A stretch of DNA of 64,000 bases from Planctomycetota bacterium (GTDB lineage: Bacteria > Planctomycetota > B15-G4 > SIAN01). How positions within the stretch are numbered: the first letter of the stretch is position 1; each line of letters opens with the position of its first letter. The notes beneath the pieces were generated by a model. That model searched no databases and was not told where the DNA came from. It saw nothing but the letters and a program-made list of their open reading frames with translations. Location of the stretch: positions 62,001-126,000 of the forward strand of contig JANQQL010000009.1 in assembly GCA_028289345.1 (NCBI GenBank), read 5' to 3'. This document shows positions 52,819-60,291 of the stretch, one piece after another. The position numbers and the translations under genes were made by a program.

Positions 52819-53769
52819 ATGACGTCCGACCCCCCGTCCCCCAAAGCCCCGGTTGCCTTGCTGGGGCCGCAGCGCTTCTCCCCGACGGTTCGGGACACTC
52901 TTCAGGAGCTCCGTGTCGATGGCCCGGTCGCCTGCATCACGGCCGGCTGGGAAGAGCGGGAACTGGAAGACGAGGAACTGAGCGAGCATCTGGGATACGA
53001 AGCGCGAAACCTGCGTTTGTTTTGGCGTACCGAAGAGGTATTCCAACGCGACCCGCAGCTGAAAGAATCCCTGCTGGCCCGACATGACAAGCTGCGCGGA
53101 CTGCAGAAGCGCCATCGTCTGCGTCTTTCCCACGCCCTCGAAGCAGCTCGCTCGCTGATGCGTGAAGAGGGGAATGACGACCTCCTGGAACCAGAGCGCG
53201 TTTCGGCCATCGAACAGATCCAGGAATTGGATCGTCATCACGTCGGCCGAGTGCAGGAAATCCACCAGCAGTTCTCCGAGTCTTTGAGTGCCGGACAACA
53301 TGGGTCCGTGCAACAGGAACGCGAGGACCTGGCCCGTTCCATGGACGGAGTTGGCGCTCTATTGATTGCGGGTGGTCATGTGGTCGTTTTGCTCAATCGC
53401 TTGCGCCTGTTCGACGTGTTGGGGCTTGCGTCTGACTTGCCCATCGTCGCCTGGTCGGCAGGTGCGATGGCACTGAGCGAGCGCATCGTGCTGTTCCACG
53501 ACCGACCTCCCCAGGGCGCCGGTGACCCGGAAATCCTGGAAACCGGCCTGGGACTCTGCCCCGGCATCGTGCCACTTCCCCATGCACAGAAGCGCTTGCA
53601 GTTGGACGATCCCATTCGCGTTTCTCTCTTCGCGCGCCGTTTCGCTCCGGCGCAATGCATCACTCTCGACAACGAGTCAAAACTTTGCTGGAACGGACAA
53701 GACTGGGTGGCTTCGCCCCAAACCAAGAAGCTCAATCACGACGGCCAGGTGCAGGAGTTCGCCCCGTGA
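52819..53769 (+). CDS. Peptidase S51 / class-I glutamine-amidotransferase-like protein
   Basis: A 316-residue protein. The C-terminal part resembles the S51 fold (dipeptidase E, cyanophycinase): LLIAGGHVVVLLNRLRLFDV, the nucleophile elbow PIVAWSAGAMALSER (probable Ser in WSAGA), and HDRPPQGAGDPEILETGLGL. The N-terminal part is an alpha-helical region rich in charged residues (about 60-150). S51 enzymes cleave Asp- or Arg-linked peptides, and here the protein begins a co-directional cluster with an esterase and an ATP-grasp enzyme. Its exact substrate is unknown. ATG has AAGGAAGG just upstream; divergent from the selenoprotein candidate. Confidence 0.8.
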   Translation: MTSDPPSPKAPVALLGPQRFSPTVRDTLQELRVDGPVACITAGWEERELEDEELSEHLGYEARNLRLFWRTEEVFQRDPQLKESLLARHDKLRGLQKRHRLRLSHALEAARSLMREEGNDDLLEPERVSAIEQIQELDRHHVGRVQEIHQQFSESLSAGQHGSVQQEREDLARSMDGVGALLIAGGHVVVLLNRLRLFDVLGLASDLPIVAWSAGAMALSERIVLFHDRPPQGAGDPEILETGLGLCPGIVPLPHAQKRLQLDDPIRVSLFARRFAPAQCITLDNESKLCWNGQDWVASPQTKKLNHDGQVQEFAP

Positions 53770-54902
53770 GCCTGGCGATTCAAGAGTTGGAGCAGTCCCC
53801 TCTGGTCACGGAACAAGCCGTCGACGAGTTCTTGAGCGGACGAACTTTCCCGCTGGTCGAAGGTCCGAGCGTGACATTCGTCTACCGAGGCGCTGCCGAC
53901 TCCGTGTTCCTGCAACACTGGATCTACGGACTGGAAGCTTCTCAGCCGTTCCAGTCGCTGCCGGGAACAGACCTTTGGTATTTGGTGATGGAGGTCCCGC
54001 CGGAGTCCCGCTTCGAATACAAATTCGAAGTCGTGCACGGCCCCCATCGTCGCCTGGTCCAGGACCCGCTGAATCCGGACACAGCGAAGGACCCGTTTGG
54101 CGCCAACTCGGTGTGCCACAGCGAGCGTCACGAAGTTCCGGAGTGGACCCGACCCGACTCCGAGTCGCGCCCGGGCCAGGTGGAGGAACTCTCGTTTCGC
54201 AGCCAGTTCCTCGGGTCAACCCGCAAGGTGCTGGTGTACCTCCCGGCGAGGTTTCGGCAAGAGAAACGCTACCCGCTCCTGGTGGTTCACGATGGCGAAG
54301 ACTTCCTTCGCTTCGCTGATCTGCAAGTGGTTCTCGACAACCTGATCCACCGACTGGAACTCCCACCAATGGTGGTGGCTATGACCCAGTCTCCGCGGCG
54401 CCTGAAGGAGTACGCCGACGATCCGGATCACGCGAAGTTCCTGTGCGAGGAACTGGTCCCCCAGCTGGAAGAACGCTTTCCTCTGATCGGCCGCCGCGGC
54501 GCCCGTGGCCTGCTGGGCTCAAGCTTTGGAGCCGTGGCCACGTTGTCGGCCGCATGGCGATACCCCGACATGTTTGGGAACCTCATGCTCCAGTCTGGGT
54601 CCTTTGCATTCACCGACATCGGCAAGAATCGTCGCGGCCCGCATTTCGAGCCCGTCGTTTCTTTCGTGAACGAGTACCGTCGATCCCCGAACCGGATCGC
54701 TGACAAGGTTTTCGTCAGCTGCGGGACCTACGAATCTCTTATCTACGAGAACCGGTCGTTCGTCCCATTGATCCAAAGCACCGGGATGGACGTCCGCTAC
54801 GTGGAAAGCCGCGACGGACACAATTGGGAAAACTGGCGGGATCGCCTTCGGGACGGGCTCACATGGCTCTTCCCTGGGCCGATTTGGATGGTCTACGAAT
54901 AG
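53766..54902 (+). CDS. Enterochelin-esterase-like alpha/beta hydrolase with N-terminal E-set domain
   Basis: A 378-residue protein. The N-terminal 130 residues look like an E-set/CBM48-type Ig domain (VTFVYRGAADSVFLQHW...MEVPPESRFEYKFEV). The C-terminal part is an esterase domain of the D/Fes family: KVLVYLPARF, LLVVHDGEDFL, the nucleophile GLLGSSFGAVA, and the His of ESRDGHNWENWRD. The same architecture is seen in enterochelin esterases and glucan-binding esterases. The GTG start overlaps the stop of the S51-like gene (GTGA), so the two are translationally coupled. Confidence 0.88.
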   Translation: MSLAIQELEQSPLVTEQAVDEFLSGRTFPLVEGPSVTFVYRGAADSVFLQHWIYGLEASQPFQSLPGTDLWYLVMEVPPESRFEYKFEVVHGPHRRLVQDPLNPDTAKDPFGANSVCHSERHEVPEWTRPDSESRPGQVEELSFRSQFLGSTRKVLVYLPARFRQEKRYPLLVVHDGEDFLRFADLQVVLDNLIHRLELPPMVVAMTQSPRRLKEYADDPDHAKFLCEELVPQLEERFPLIGRRGARGLLGSSFGAVATLSAAWRYPDMFGNLMLQSGSFAFTDIGKNRRGPHFEPVVSFVNEYRRSPNRIADKVFVSCGTYESLIYENRSFVPLIQSTGMDVRYVESRDGHNWENWRDRLRDGLTWLFPGPIWMVYE

Positions 54903-54917
54903 TCCAGGAGAAGAACC

Positions 54918-56180
54918 TTGGGTGTCGTCACTCGAAGAATCGGCCTGTCACTCGGCGCCGACCTGTGCTGGCCGCTTTGCTACGAAGGCCTCCTCAAGCG
55001 GCTCAAGCTGGCGATTCCCCACCAGGGTGACACGGTGCAGCTGGAAGTCGAACGGGTTCCCATCGAACCGTTCGATTTGTCCGCACCACTGGGCTACGAC
55101 GTGGTGATCGACCGGCTCACCCACTGGTACCACACCCGGCGAGAGTGGATCAAGAAGGGCGTCCTGATGGACGACCTTTACGTGTTCAATAACCCATGGA
55201 CGGTCCAGTCCATGGAGAAGCAAACCAGCTACTGTGCGATGATGGAGCTGGGTCTCCCGGTCCCCAAGACCTGGATGGTTCCCCCGCGCGAATACGACGA
55301 TTCCTCTCCCGATCTCCAGCCGACGCTGGATGCCTATGCCCGGCTGTTCGACCTCAACAAGATTGGCGAGGAGCTAGGCTACCCGCTGTTCATCAAACCT
55401 TACGACGGCGGCGGCTGGGTGGGAGTCACGCGAATTGAAAGCGCCGAGGCACTCGCCGCGGCCTACGAACAGAGCGGCAAGCGGGTGATGCACCTGCAGC
55501 AGGCGGTCGATCCTCACGAAAAATTCGTGCGTTGCGTGGGACTCGGGCCGCAGATTCGTTTCGTCAGCTACGACCCCTCTGCACCCCTCCATCAGCGGTA
55601 CTTGGTGGAAACCGACGTCACAGAAGAGGACAAGCAGCTCTTGTCCGACACCACGATGACGATCAACAGCTTCTTCGGCTGGGATTTCAATTCTTGTGAA
55701 GCGTTGCTGAAGGAAGGGGTCTGGCACCCGATCGACTTCGCCAACCCGTGTCCAGACTCCCAGGTCACCTCTCTTCATTACCACTTCCCGTGGTTGATCA
55801 AGGCGAACATCCGCTGGTCGGTATTCTGCGCCGTCACCAACAAGGCTTTCCGCCGGAACCTTGACTGGGCTCCCTACTATGAAGCGGCAAAAGTCGAACG
55901 CCCGCTGAAAGAGCGCTTGCGGGCTTACGCCAAGATCGCCCACGAGCGCATGGAGACCGACCGGTTCCATGAGTTCTGCGACAAGCATCTGGCTCATCTC
56001 GACGAGGTCGCCCTCGAGTTTTTCGGGACTGAGGAGGCCAAAGCGGCGGTGCGCAAGAAGGTCCAGGCGTTGTTCCCGGCCCATGAACACGACGAGTTCA
56101 CCGACTACTTCTGGGACAAGATTCAGCAGTGGCGGAAGGATGCGGGCGGCGGGGCGAAGGAGAAGGTTCAGGCTTCCTAG
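54918..56180 (+). CDS. ATP-grasp enzyme of the S51-esterase cluster
   Basis: A 420-residue ATP-grasp protein. The core includes LGYPLFIKPYDGGGWVGVTRI (P-loop-like Lys and Gly-rich loop), HLQQAVDPHEKFVRCVGLG and the metal-binding region. ATP-grasp enzymes ligate carboxylates to amines or thiols, so this could join amino acids or an acid to an amine. TTG at 54918 with AGGAGA 7-12 nt upstream was chosen. It follows the esterase by 15 bp. Together with the S51-like peptidase, this suggests synthesis and breakdown of an amide- or peptide-like metabolite; the product is unknown. Confidence 0.85.
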   Translation: MGVVTRRIGLSLGADLCWPLCYEGLLKRLKLAIPHQGDTVQLEVERVPIEPFDLSAPLGYDVVIDRLTHWYHTRREWIKKGVLMDDLYVFNNPWTVQSMEKQTSYCAMMELGLPVPKTWMVPPREYDDSSPDLQPTLDAYARLFDLNKIGEELGYPLFIKPYDGGGWVGVTRIESAEALAAAYEQSGKRVMHLQQAVDPHEKFVRCVGLGPQIRFVSYDPSAPLHQRYLVETDVTEEDKQLLSDTTMTINSFFGWDFNSCEALLKEGVWHPIDFANPCPDSQVTSLHYHFPWLIKANIRWSVFCAVTNKAFRRNLDWAPYYEAAKVERPLKERLRAYAKIAHERMETDRFHEFCDKHLAHLDEVALEFFGTEEAKAAVRKKVQALFPAHEHDEFTDYFWDKIQQWRKDAGGGAKEKVQAS

Positions 56181-56594
56181 CGCGCTCCGTCGGTGGCTTG
56201 AATTTGGTCGACGGACGCCGGTGGGGTCGCCGTCAAGGAGGCAATGCGCTCCGAGGACCCGCTCCGTCCTTTTTCGTGGTTGAACGCTTGGGCTCCGCTC
56301 AAGTCTCCGGGGCACCTTCGCTTGGGAGTGAACGTTCGGATTGACTCAGTGCCCCTCCGACATGTCCTCTCCGCAACATTGCCTCCTCGACGGCTCCGCG
56401 CACGCTGGTCCCGCGTGGCGGAGGAATTGGCGGATCGGACCTCTGCTCGAGATTGCTGGTTCGATTGAGAATACGCTTGCGGGCTAAGGGCACTTTGCTG
56501 GTCACGTGAGACTGGCGTTGTTCTCGATCCAGGGATCCAGCGTCGATCGAGTTCCCTCAGAGTTTTGTCGCGCCCATCTCCCGTTCGCCGACCG
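56181..56594. other. Intergenic region before Rpn-type gene
   Basis: About 410 bp with no supported gene. It contains imperfect inverted matches (GGAGGCAATG near 56237 and CATTGCCTCC near 56384). These could be ends of a small inserted segment, but no clear element was defined. Confidence 0.4.
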
Positions 56595-57587
56595 TCAGTC
56601 GTCGAGCACTTCGGTCACGGATTGGGAATGAAGGAGTCGGTCGGTCCATTGAATCAAAGATTGCTGAGTGGCGTTGGCGATCTTGTGTTTGTGTTCATCG
56701 CTCAGATCTCCGAATCTTTGGTTCAGGACTCGCAACAAGAGCTGCCGCTGTCCGGCGAGCATGCCCTCTTCTCGCCCTTCTTCTCTGCCCTGGACGAGGC
56801 CTTGCTCGATGAGTCTCTGGCCCACGGACATCGCGATGTCTCCGGTTTTCTGGTCGACGTGACGGATCAGCGAATCTCGCAGCACGTGAGGCTCGAGATG
56901 ATTGTTGACCAGGTAAATATAGCGGAAGATCTGGCGCGTGAAGCCTCCACCGGCCTCGCTCTGAGTCGCGACTCGCCAGAGTTTCGCCGCGGCGGCCAAC
57001 CGATCGACGAGATCGACGCTGTGCGGAGCGTGCTTGAGAGCAATCAACATCAGGCGGGCAACCGCTGACGCCGCCCACCCGTGAAGAATGCGGTCCTCGA
57101 CCTCGGTCAGGTCGCAAAGGACGAATTCCTGTTTCAACAGGTGATCGTCGATCGACCTTCGAATCGTCGAGCTGAGCTGAAATCCATCGCTCAACTCCAC
57201 TCCAAAGGGCCAGGGGTGCCGCCCGTGATAGATCACCAGCGGTATCACCGGCGGCAACAGGCTCTGCGGGTGATCTCTTGTCCATCGATGCCAGATCCGA
57301 ACCTGGTAGCGAAGCAGGCGGAAGGCAAGGCGTGCGTCCGGAGTACTCTGATGTTCGAGAAGCAAGTAGAGGAACGCTTGGTGCCCCGCGACCGGAAGTC
57401 GAAACAGCAGATCGCTCTCGGTCGCTCGCAACTCGGAGTCCACGTAGGACCCCGATTGCAAGCGGAGCTGGGACCAGTCCGCGCGGTCGGCTACCCCAGC
57501 AGGCACCAAGCCGCGGAGGATTCCGACGGCGTGTTCGGTCTGGCCGAGGATTGCGCGAACGAGAGCGTCATGAGGGGTCGAACTCAT
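56595..57587 (-). CDS. Rpn-type PD-(D/E)XK nuclease / putative transposase
   Basis: A 330-residue member of the Rpn (recombination-promoting nuclease; DUF4351 or transposase_31-type) family. The N-terminal nuclease core contains ATESDLLFRLPV and FLYLLLEHQSTPDARLAFRLLRY, the usual D..E-x-Q pattern of this group. Later VIPLVIYHG and a C-terminal helix with QGREEGREEGMLAGQRQLLLRVL are also typical. Rpn proteins are mobile-element-like nucleases that promote RecA-independent DNA transfer. The gene lies opposite to and between the ATP-grasp and second esterase genes, and so may have inserted into that cluster. ATG 57587; the frame also opens at 57623. Confidence 0.85.
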   Translation of the reverse strand: MSSTPHDALVRAILGQTEHAVGILRGLVPAGVADRADWSQLRLQSGSYVDSELRATESDLLFRLPVAGHQAFLYLLLEHQSTPDARLAFRLLRYQVRIWHRWTRDHPQSLLPPVIPLVIYHGRHPWPFGVELSDGFQLSSTIRRSIDDHLLKQEFVLCDLTEVEDRILHGWAASAVARLMLIALKHAPHSVDLVDRLAAAAKLWRVATQSEAGGGFTRQIFRYIYLVNNHLEPHVLRDSLIRHVDQKTGDIAMSVGQRLIEQGLVQGREEGREEGMLAGQRQLLLRVLNQRFGDLSDEHKHKIANATQQSLIQWTDRLLHSQSVTEVLDD

Positions 57588-57713
57588 GGAGGCTTGGACG
57601 AATCCGAACGGGTTCGGTGACAACCCTCGGTGGCGGCGTTGAGTCGAGGCGCTGGGAAGCGGGCCGTGGTATCCTGCGGCGGTTTGGGGAACTTCGGCTC
57701 AGGAAGGAAGGTG

Positions 57714-58454
57714 ATGAAAGATCGGACGAACTGGTACTCCCAGAAACTTCAGCAAGAAGTGCTGGTGGTTCGCTGGGGAGAAGAAGGCGTTCCGGTGCTT
57801 CTGATCCCGACGGCCGGGGGAGATGCCGAAGAGGCCGAGCGTTTCTTGATGATGGACGCGCTCGGCCCCCTCCTCGAGGAGGGCAAGTTCAAGATCTACT
57901 GCTGCGACAGCGTGGCGGGGAAGGCTTGGGTCACCCAGGACGGATCGCCTCGTCAGCTCTCTCGCACTCAAAACCAGTTCGATGCGTTCCTTCACGAGGA
58001 ATTGGTCCCGGCCATTCGTCACGACTGCAATTCTCCGAACGCCGAACTCGTGGTGGCCGGCGCATCCATCGGAGCGTTCAATGCGCTCGCCGCGATTTGC
58101 CGGCATCCAGAGACATTCTCGACCGCTCTCTGTCTAAGCGGGACCTACAACCTCGAGAAGTACCTGGACGGAGAGATGAACCTGGACTTCTACTACTCCT
58201 CACCAATGCACTTCCTCCCCAACTTGGAAGACGGTGAGCAGTTGCAGAAGTTGCGCGAACGATTCGTTTTGTTCGCGTTTGGACAAGGTCGCTGGGAAGC
58301 CCCGGAAGAATCTTGGTTCATGGCCAACCTGCTGGGCAACAAGGAAGTTCCGAACCGAGTCGACGCTTGGGGCGAAGAATACGATCACGACTGGCCGACT
58401 TGGCGGCAGATGCTGCCGCACTACTTGGGGCGATTGCACGACGGCGAACTCTGA
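57714..58454 (+). CDS. Second esterase / alpha/beta hydrolase (D/Fes-like)
   Basis: A 246-residue hydrolase. The nucleophile motif is VAGASIGAFNALAA, flanked by FDAFLHEELVPAIRHDC, and the catalytic His is in YDHDWPTWRQMLPHYL. It lacks the N-terminal E-set domain of the esterase at 53766 but belongs to the same broad family, so the cluster holds two related esterases. ATG 57714 has AGGAAGG 5-11 nt upstream. The gene is divergent from the Rpn-type gene and co-directional with the S51-esterase-ATP-grasp group. Confidence 0.85.
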   Translation: MKDRTNWYSQKLQQEVLVVRWGEEGVPVLLIPTAGGDAEEAERFLMMDALGPLLEEGKFKIYCCDSVAGKAWVTQDGSPRQLSRTQNQFDAFLHEELVPAIRHDCNSPNAELVVAGASIGAFNALAAICRHPETFSTALCLSGTYNLEKYLDGEMNLDFYYSSPMHFLPNLEDGEQLQKLRERFVLFAFGQGRWEAPEESWFMANLLGNKEVPNRVDAWGEEYDHDWPTWRQMLPHYLGRLHDGEL

Positions 58455-58536
58455 ACACACGGCACTCACCCCAAACGAAGTTCCCACGCCGATCACAACG
58501 ACGCTTCGGCGCAAGACTTGGGACGGAGGGAAGATG

Positions 58537-59700
58537 ATGAAATCCCAGGAGTCCCGACTCGCACGCCGCCAGTTTCTCGAGTGGGTCGGCGCGTCGGCCC
58601 TGGCTTCGGTCGCACTGCCGGGCTGCCGGTTTGTCTCCCGAAGCGACCACCTGGCCGCGGTGCAGAATGTTCGTCAACTGGAGCGGTGGGCCGAACGCCA
58701 CCTGGGGCATGACGCTTTCGCCTATCTTGCCGGTGGCGCGGACGACCAACGAACCGTTGCAGCAAACTCGTCAGCCTTTGCCGAGATCTCGATTCGGCCG
58801 CGCCGATTGGTCGATGTGCGAGAAATCGACACCACGGTCGAGTTGTTCGGGGATCGGTACCCCTCCCCCCTTTTTCTGGCTCCGGTCGGCTTTCAGGGTT
58901 TGTTCCACGAGCAAGGAGAGCTGGCCACGGCCCGTGGAGCCTCGCGGACTGGTCACGGAACGATCGTCTCTTCCGTTTCGAGTTTTTCGATTGGGGAGAT
59001 CGCCAACGAGTGTGGCGTCTCTCCTTGGTTCCAACTCTATCCGACCACCAACCGAGAGGTGACCGAAGGGCTCTTGCGACGGGCCGAAGCGGCCGGCTGT
59101 CCGGTGGTCGTACTGACCGTCGACACCCCGGTCATTGGCAATCGAGAGATGCACAGCACCACCCTCCGCCGATTGTTGGCCGGGGGATCGCTGCGAATGG
59201 GCAACTACGAAGGCCTGCGCAATGGAGAGTCCATCAACGATCCGAGCATGACCTGGGACATGGTCCACTGGTTGGCGGCCTCCACCGACATGAAGATCGT
59301 GCTCAAGGGCATCGTGACCCGAGAAGATGCCGAGCTGTCCGTCCGTCACGGGGCCCATGGGATCCTCGTTTCCAACCATGGGGGCCGCCAACTGGAAATC
59401 GACCGATCGACGATCGAATGTCTGCCGGAGGTCGTCGAGGGCGCCCAGGGGAGGATTCCCGTCCTCCTCGATGGGGGCATCCGTCGTGGCACGGACATCT
59501 TCAAAGCCTTGGCCTGGGGAGCCCAAGGGGTGTGCATCGGGAGGCCCTACTGCTGGGGATTGGCCGCTTTCGGCGCCGACGGGGTGGCCCGGGCTCTTGA
59601 ACTGTTGCAGCGGGAACTCGTGTTAACCATGCAGCTGGCGGGGGCGACCTCTCTTGGTGAGATCCAATCGAGCCACGTGCTCCCCGCTTCCCCTGGTTGA
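58537..59700 (+). CDS. FMN-dependent alpha-hydroxyacid oxidase/dehydrogenase, predicted Tat lipoprotein
   Basis: A 387-residue FMN enzyme of the glycolate/lactate oxidase family. FMN and substrate contacts appear as LFLAPVGFQGLFHEQGE, VVLTVDTPVIGNRE, MKIVLKGIV, VSNHGGRQLE (catalytic His and substrate Arg) and LLDGGIRRGTDIFKALAWGA. The N-terminus is unusual: LARRQFLEWVGASALASVALPGC has a twin-arginine motif and a lipobox, so the folded flavoprotein is probably exported by Tat and lipid-anchored. Two ATGs in tandem at 58534 and 58537 lie 3-6 nt after GGAGGG; the second fits better. It follows the second esterase by 82 bp. Confidence 0.9.
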   Translation: MKSQESRLARRQFLEWVGASALASVALPGCRFVSRSDHLAAVQNVRQLERWAERHLGHDAFAYLAGGADDQRTVAANSSAFAEISIRPRRLVDVREIDTTVELFGDRYPSPLFLAPVGFQGLFHEQGELATARGASRTGHGTIVSSVSSFSIGEIANECGVSPWFQLYPTTNREVTEGLLRRAEAAGCPVVVLTVDTPVIGNREMHSTTLRRLLAGGSLRMGNYEGLRNGESINDPSMTWDMVHWLAASTDMKIVLKGIVTREDAELSVRHGAHGILVSNHGGRQLEIDRSTIECLPEVVEGAQGRIPVLLDGGIRRGTDIFKALAWGAQGVCIGRPYCWGLAAFGADGVARALELLQRELVLTMQLAGATSLGEIQSSHVLPASPG

Positions 59701-59728
59701 TTCCCCAACACCCACGCGAGGAACCCCG

Positions 59729-60070
59729 ATGAGATCTTTCGACGGAGTTCGGATGAACGCCCCGATTACCGCGCCGAACGGCGTCATCAATGCCGAAACC
59801 ATCTTCGAGTTTCGTCAGCAAGGAGACACGATCTCTGCCAACTACTCGGGCGGAAAGATCATCCACGGCCACCTCGTGGGCGTCCTGGAAGGAGACAAGT
59901 TTCGCTTTCGGTTCGCCCAGCGGGAGAACAGTGGCAAGCTTGATGGCGGCGAGTCCCTGTGCGACGTCGAACAGACCAGCGATGGGCGGATCCGATTGGT
60001 GGAACACTTTCAGTGGGAATCCCGCGACGGCGCCGGCACCAACGTGATCGAAGAGCTGCCGAGCAATTGA
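59729..60070 (+). CDS. Small conserved protein, paralogue of the one at 33090
   Basis: A 113-residue protein with the same layout as the 33090-33434 product: FEFRQQGDTISANYSGGKI, HLVGVLEGDKFRFRFAQRE and VEHFQWESRDG align with FRYRQSG, GEYAGGSI, LLGTVHQDGSLEF and KETWQWLTGDR. Function is unknown and no GNAT domain is present. ATG 59729 has GAGGAA about 7 nt upstream. It follows the FMN oxidase by 28 bp in the same direction and may share its transcript. Confidence 0.8.
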   Translation: MRSFDGVRMNAPITAPNGVINAETIFEFRQQGDTISANYSGGKIIHGHLVGVLEGDKFRFRFAQRENSGKLDGGESLCDVEQTSDGRIRLVEHFQWESRDGAGTNVIEELPSN

Positions 60071-60135
60071 AGTGGACGTCTCGCAAGCTGTGGAAGGATC
60101 TTTCGGCACCAGATGACACCGACTCCTTGGTCCTC

Positions 60136-60160
60136 GACGAATCCACCGATTCGCCGACGG
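60136..60160. repeat. Interior block of the MITE-like element
   Basis: Shares GACGAATCCACCGATTCGCC exactly (21 bases in all) with 40760-40780 inside the MITE-like element, and the flanking GTCCTCGA and CGG are also shared. Lies between convergent genes. The termini of the element were not found here. Confidence 0.5.
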
Positions 60161-60291
60161 AACCGACTCCTCCGCGTGGCTCGAGCGTGAAGATGACAGT
60201 GAACTCAGGCTCGCCTGGGTGATAGGGACGTCGAACATCCCGGTCTTTCCTGGCGCCTTCCCGAGTCACTGACGAACGAGATTTCCCACCG

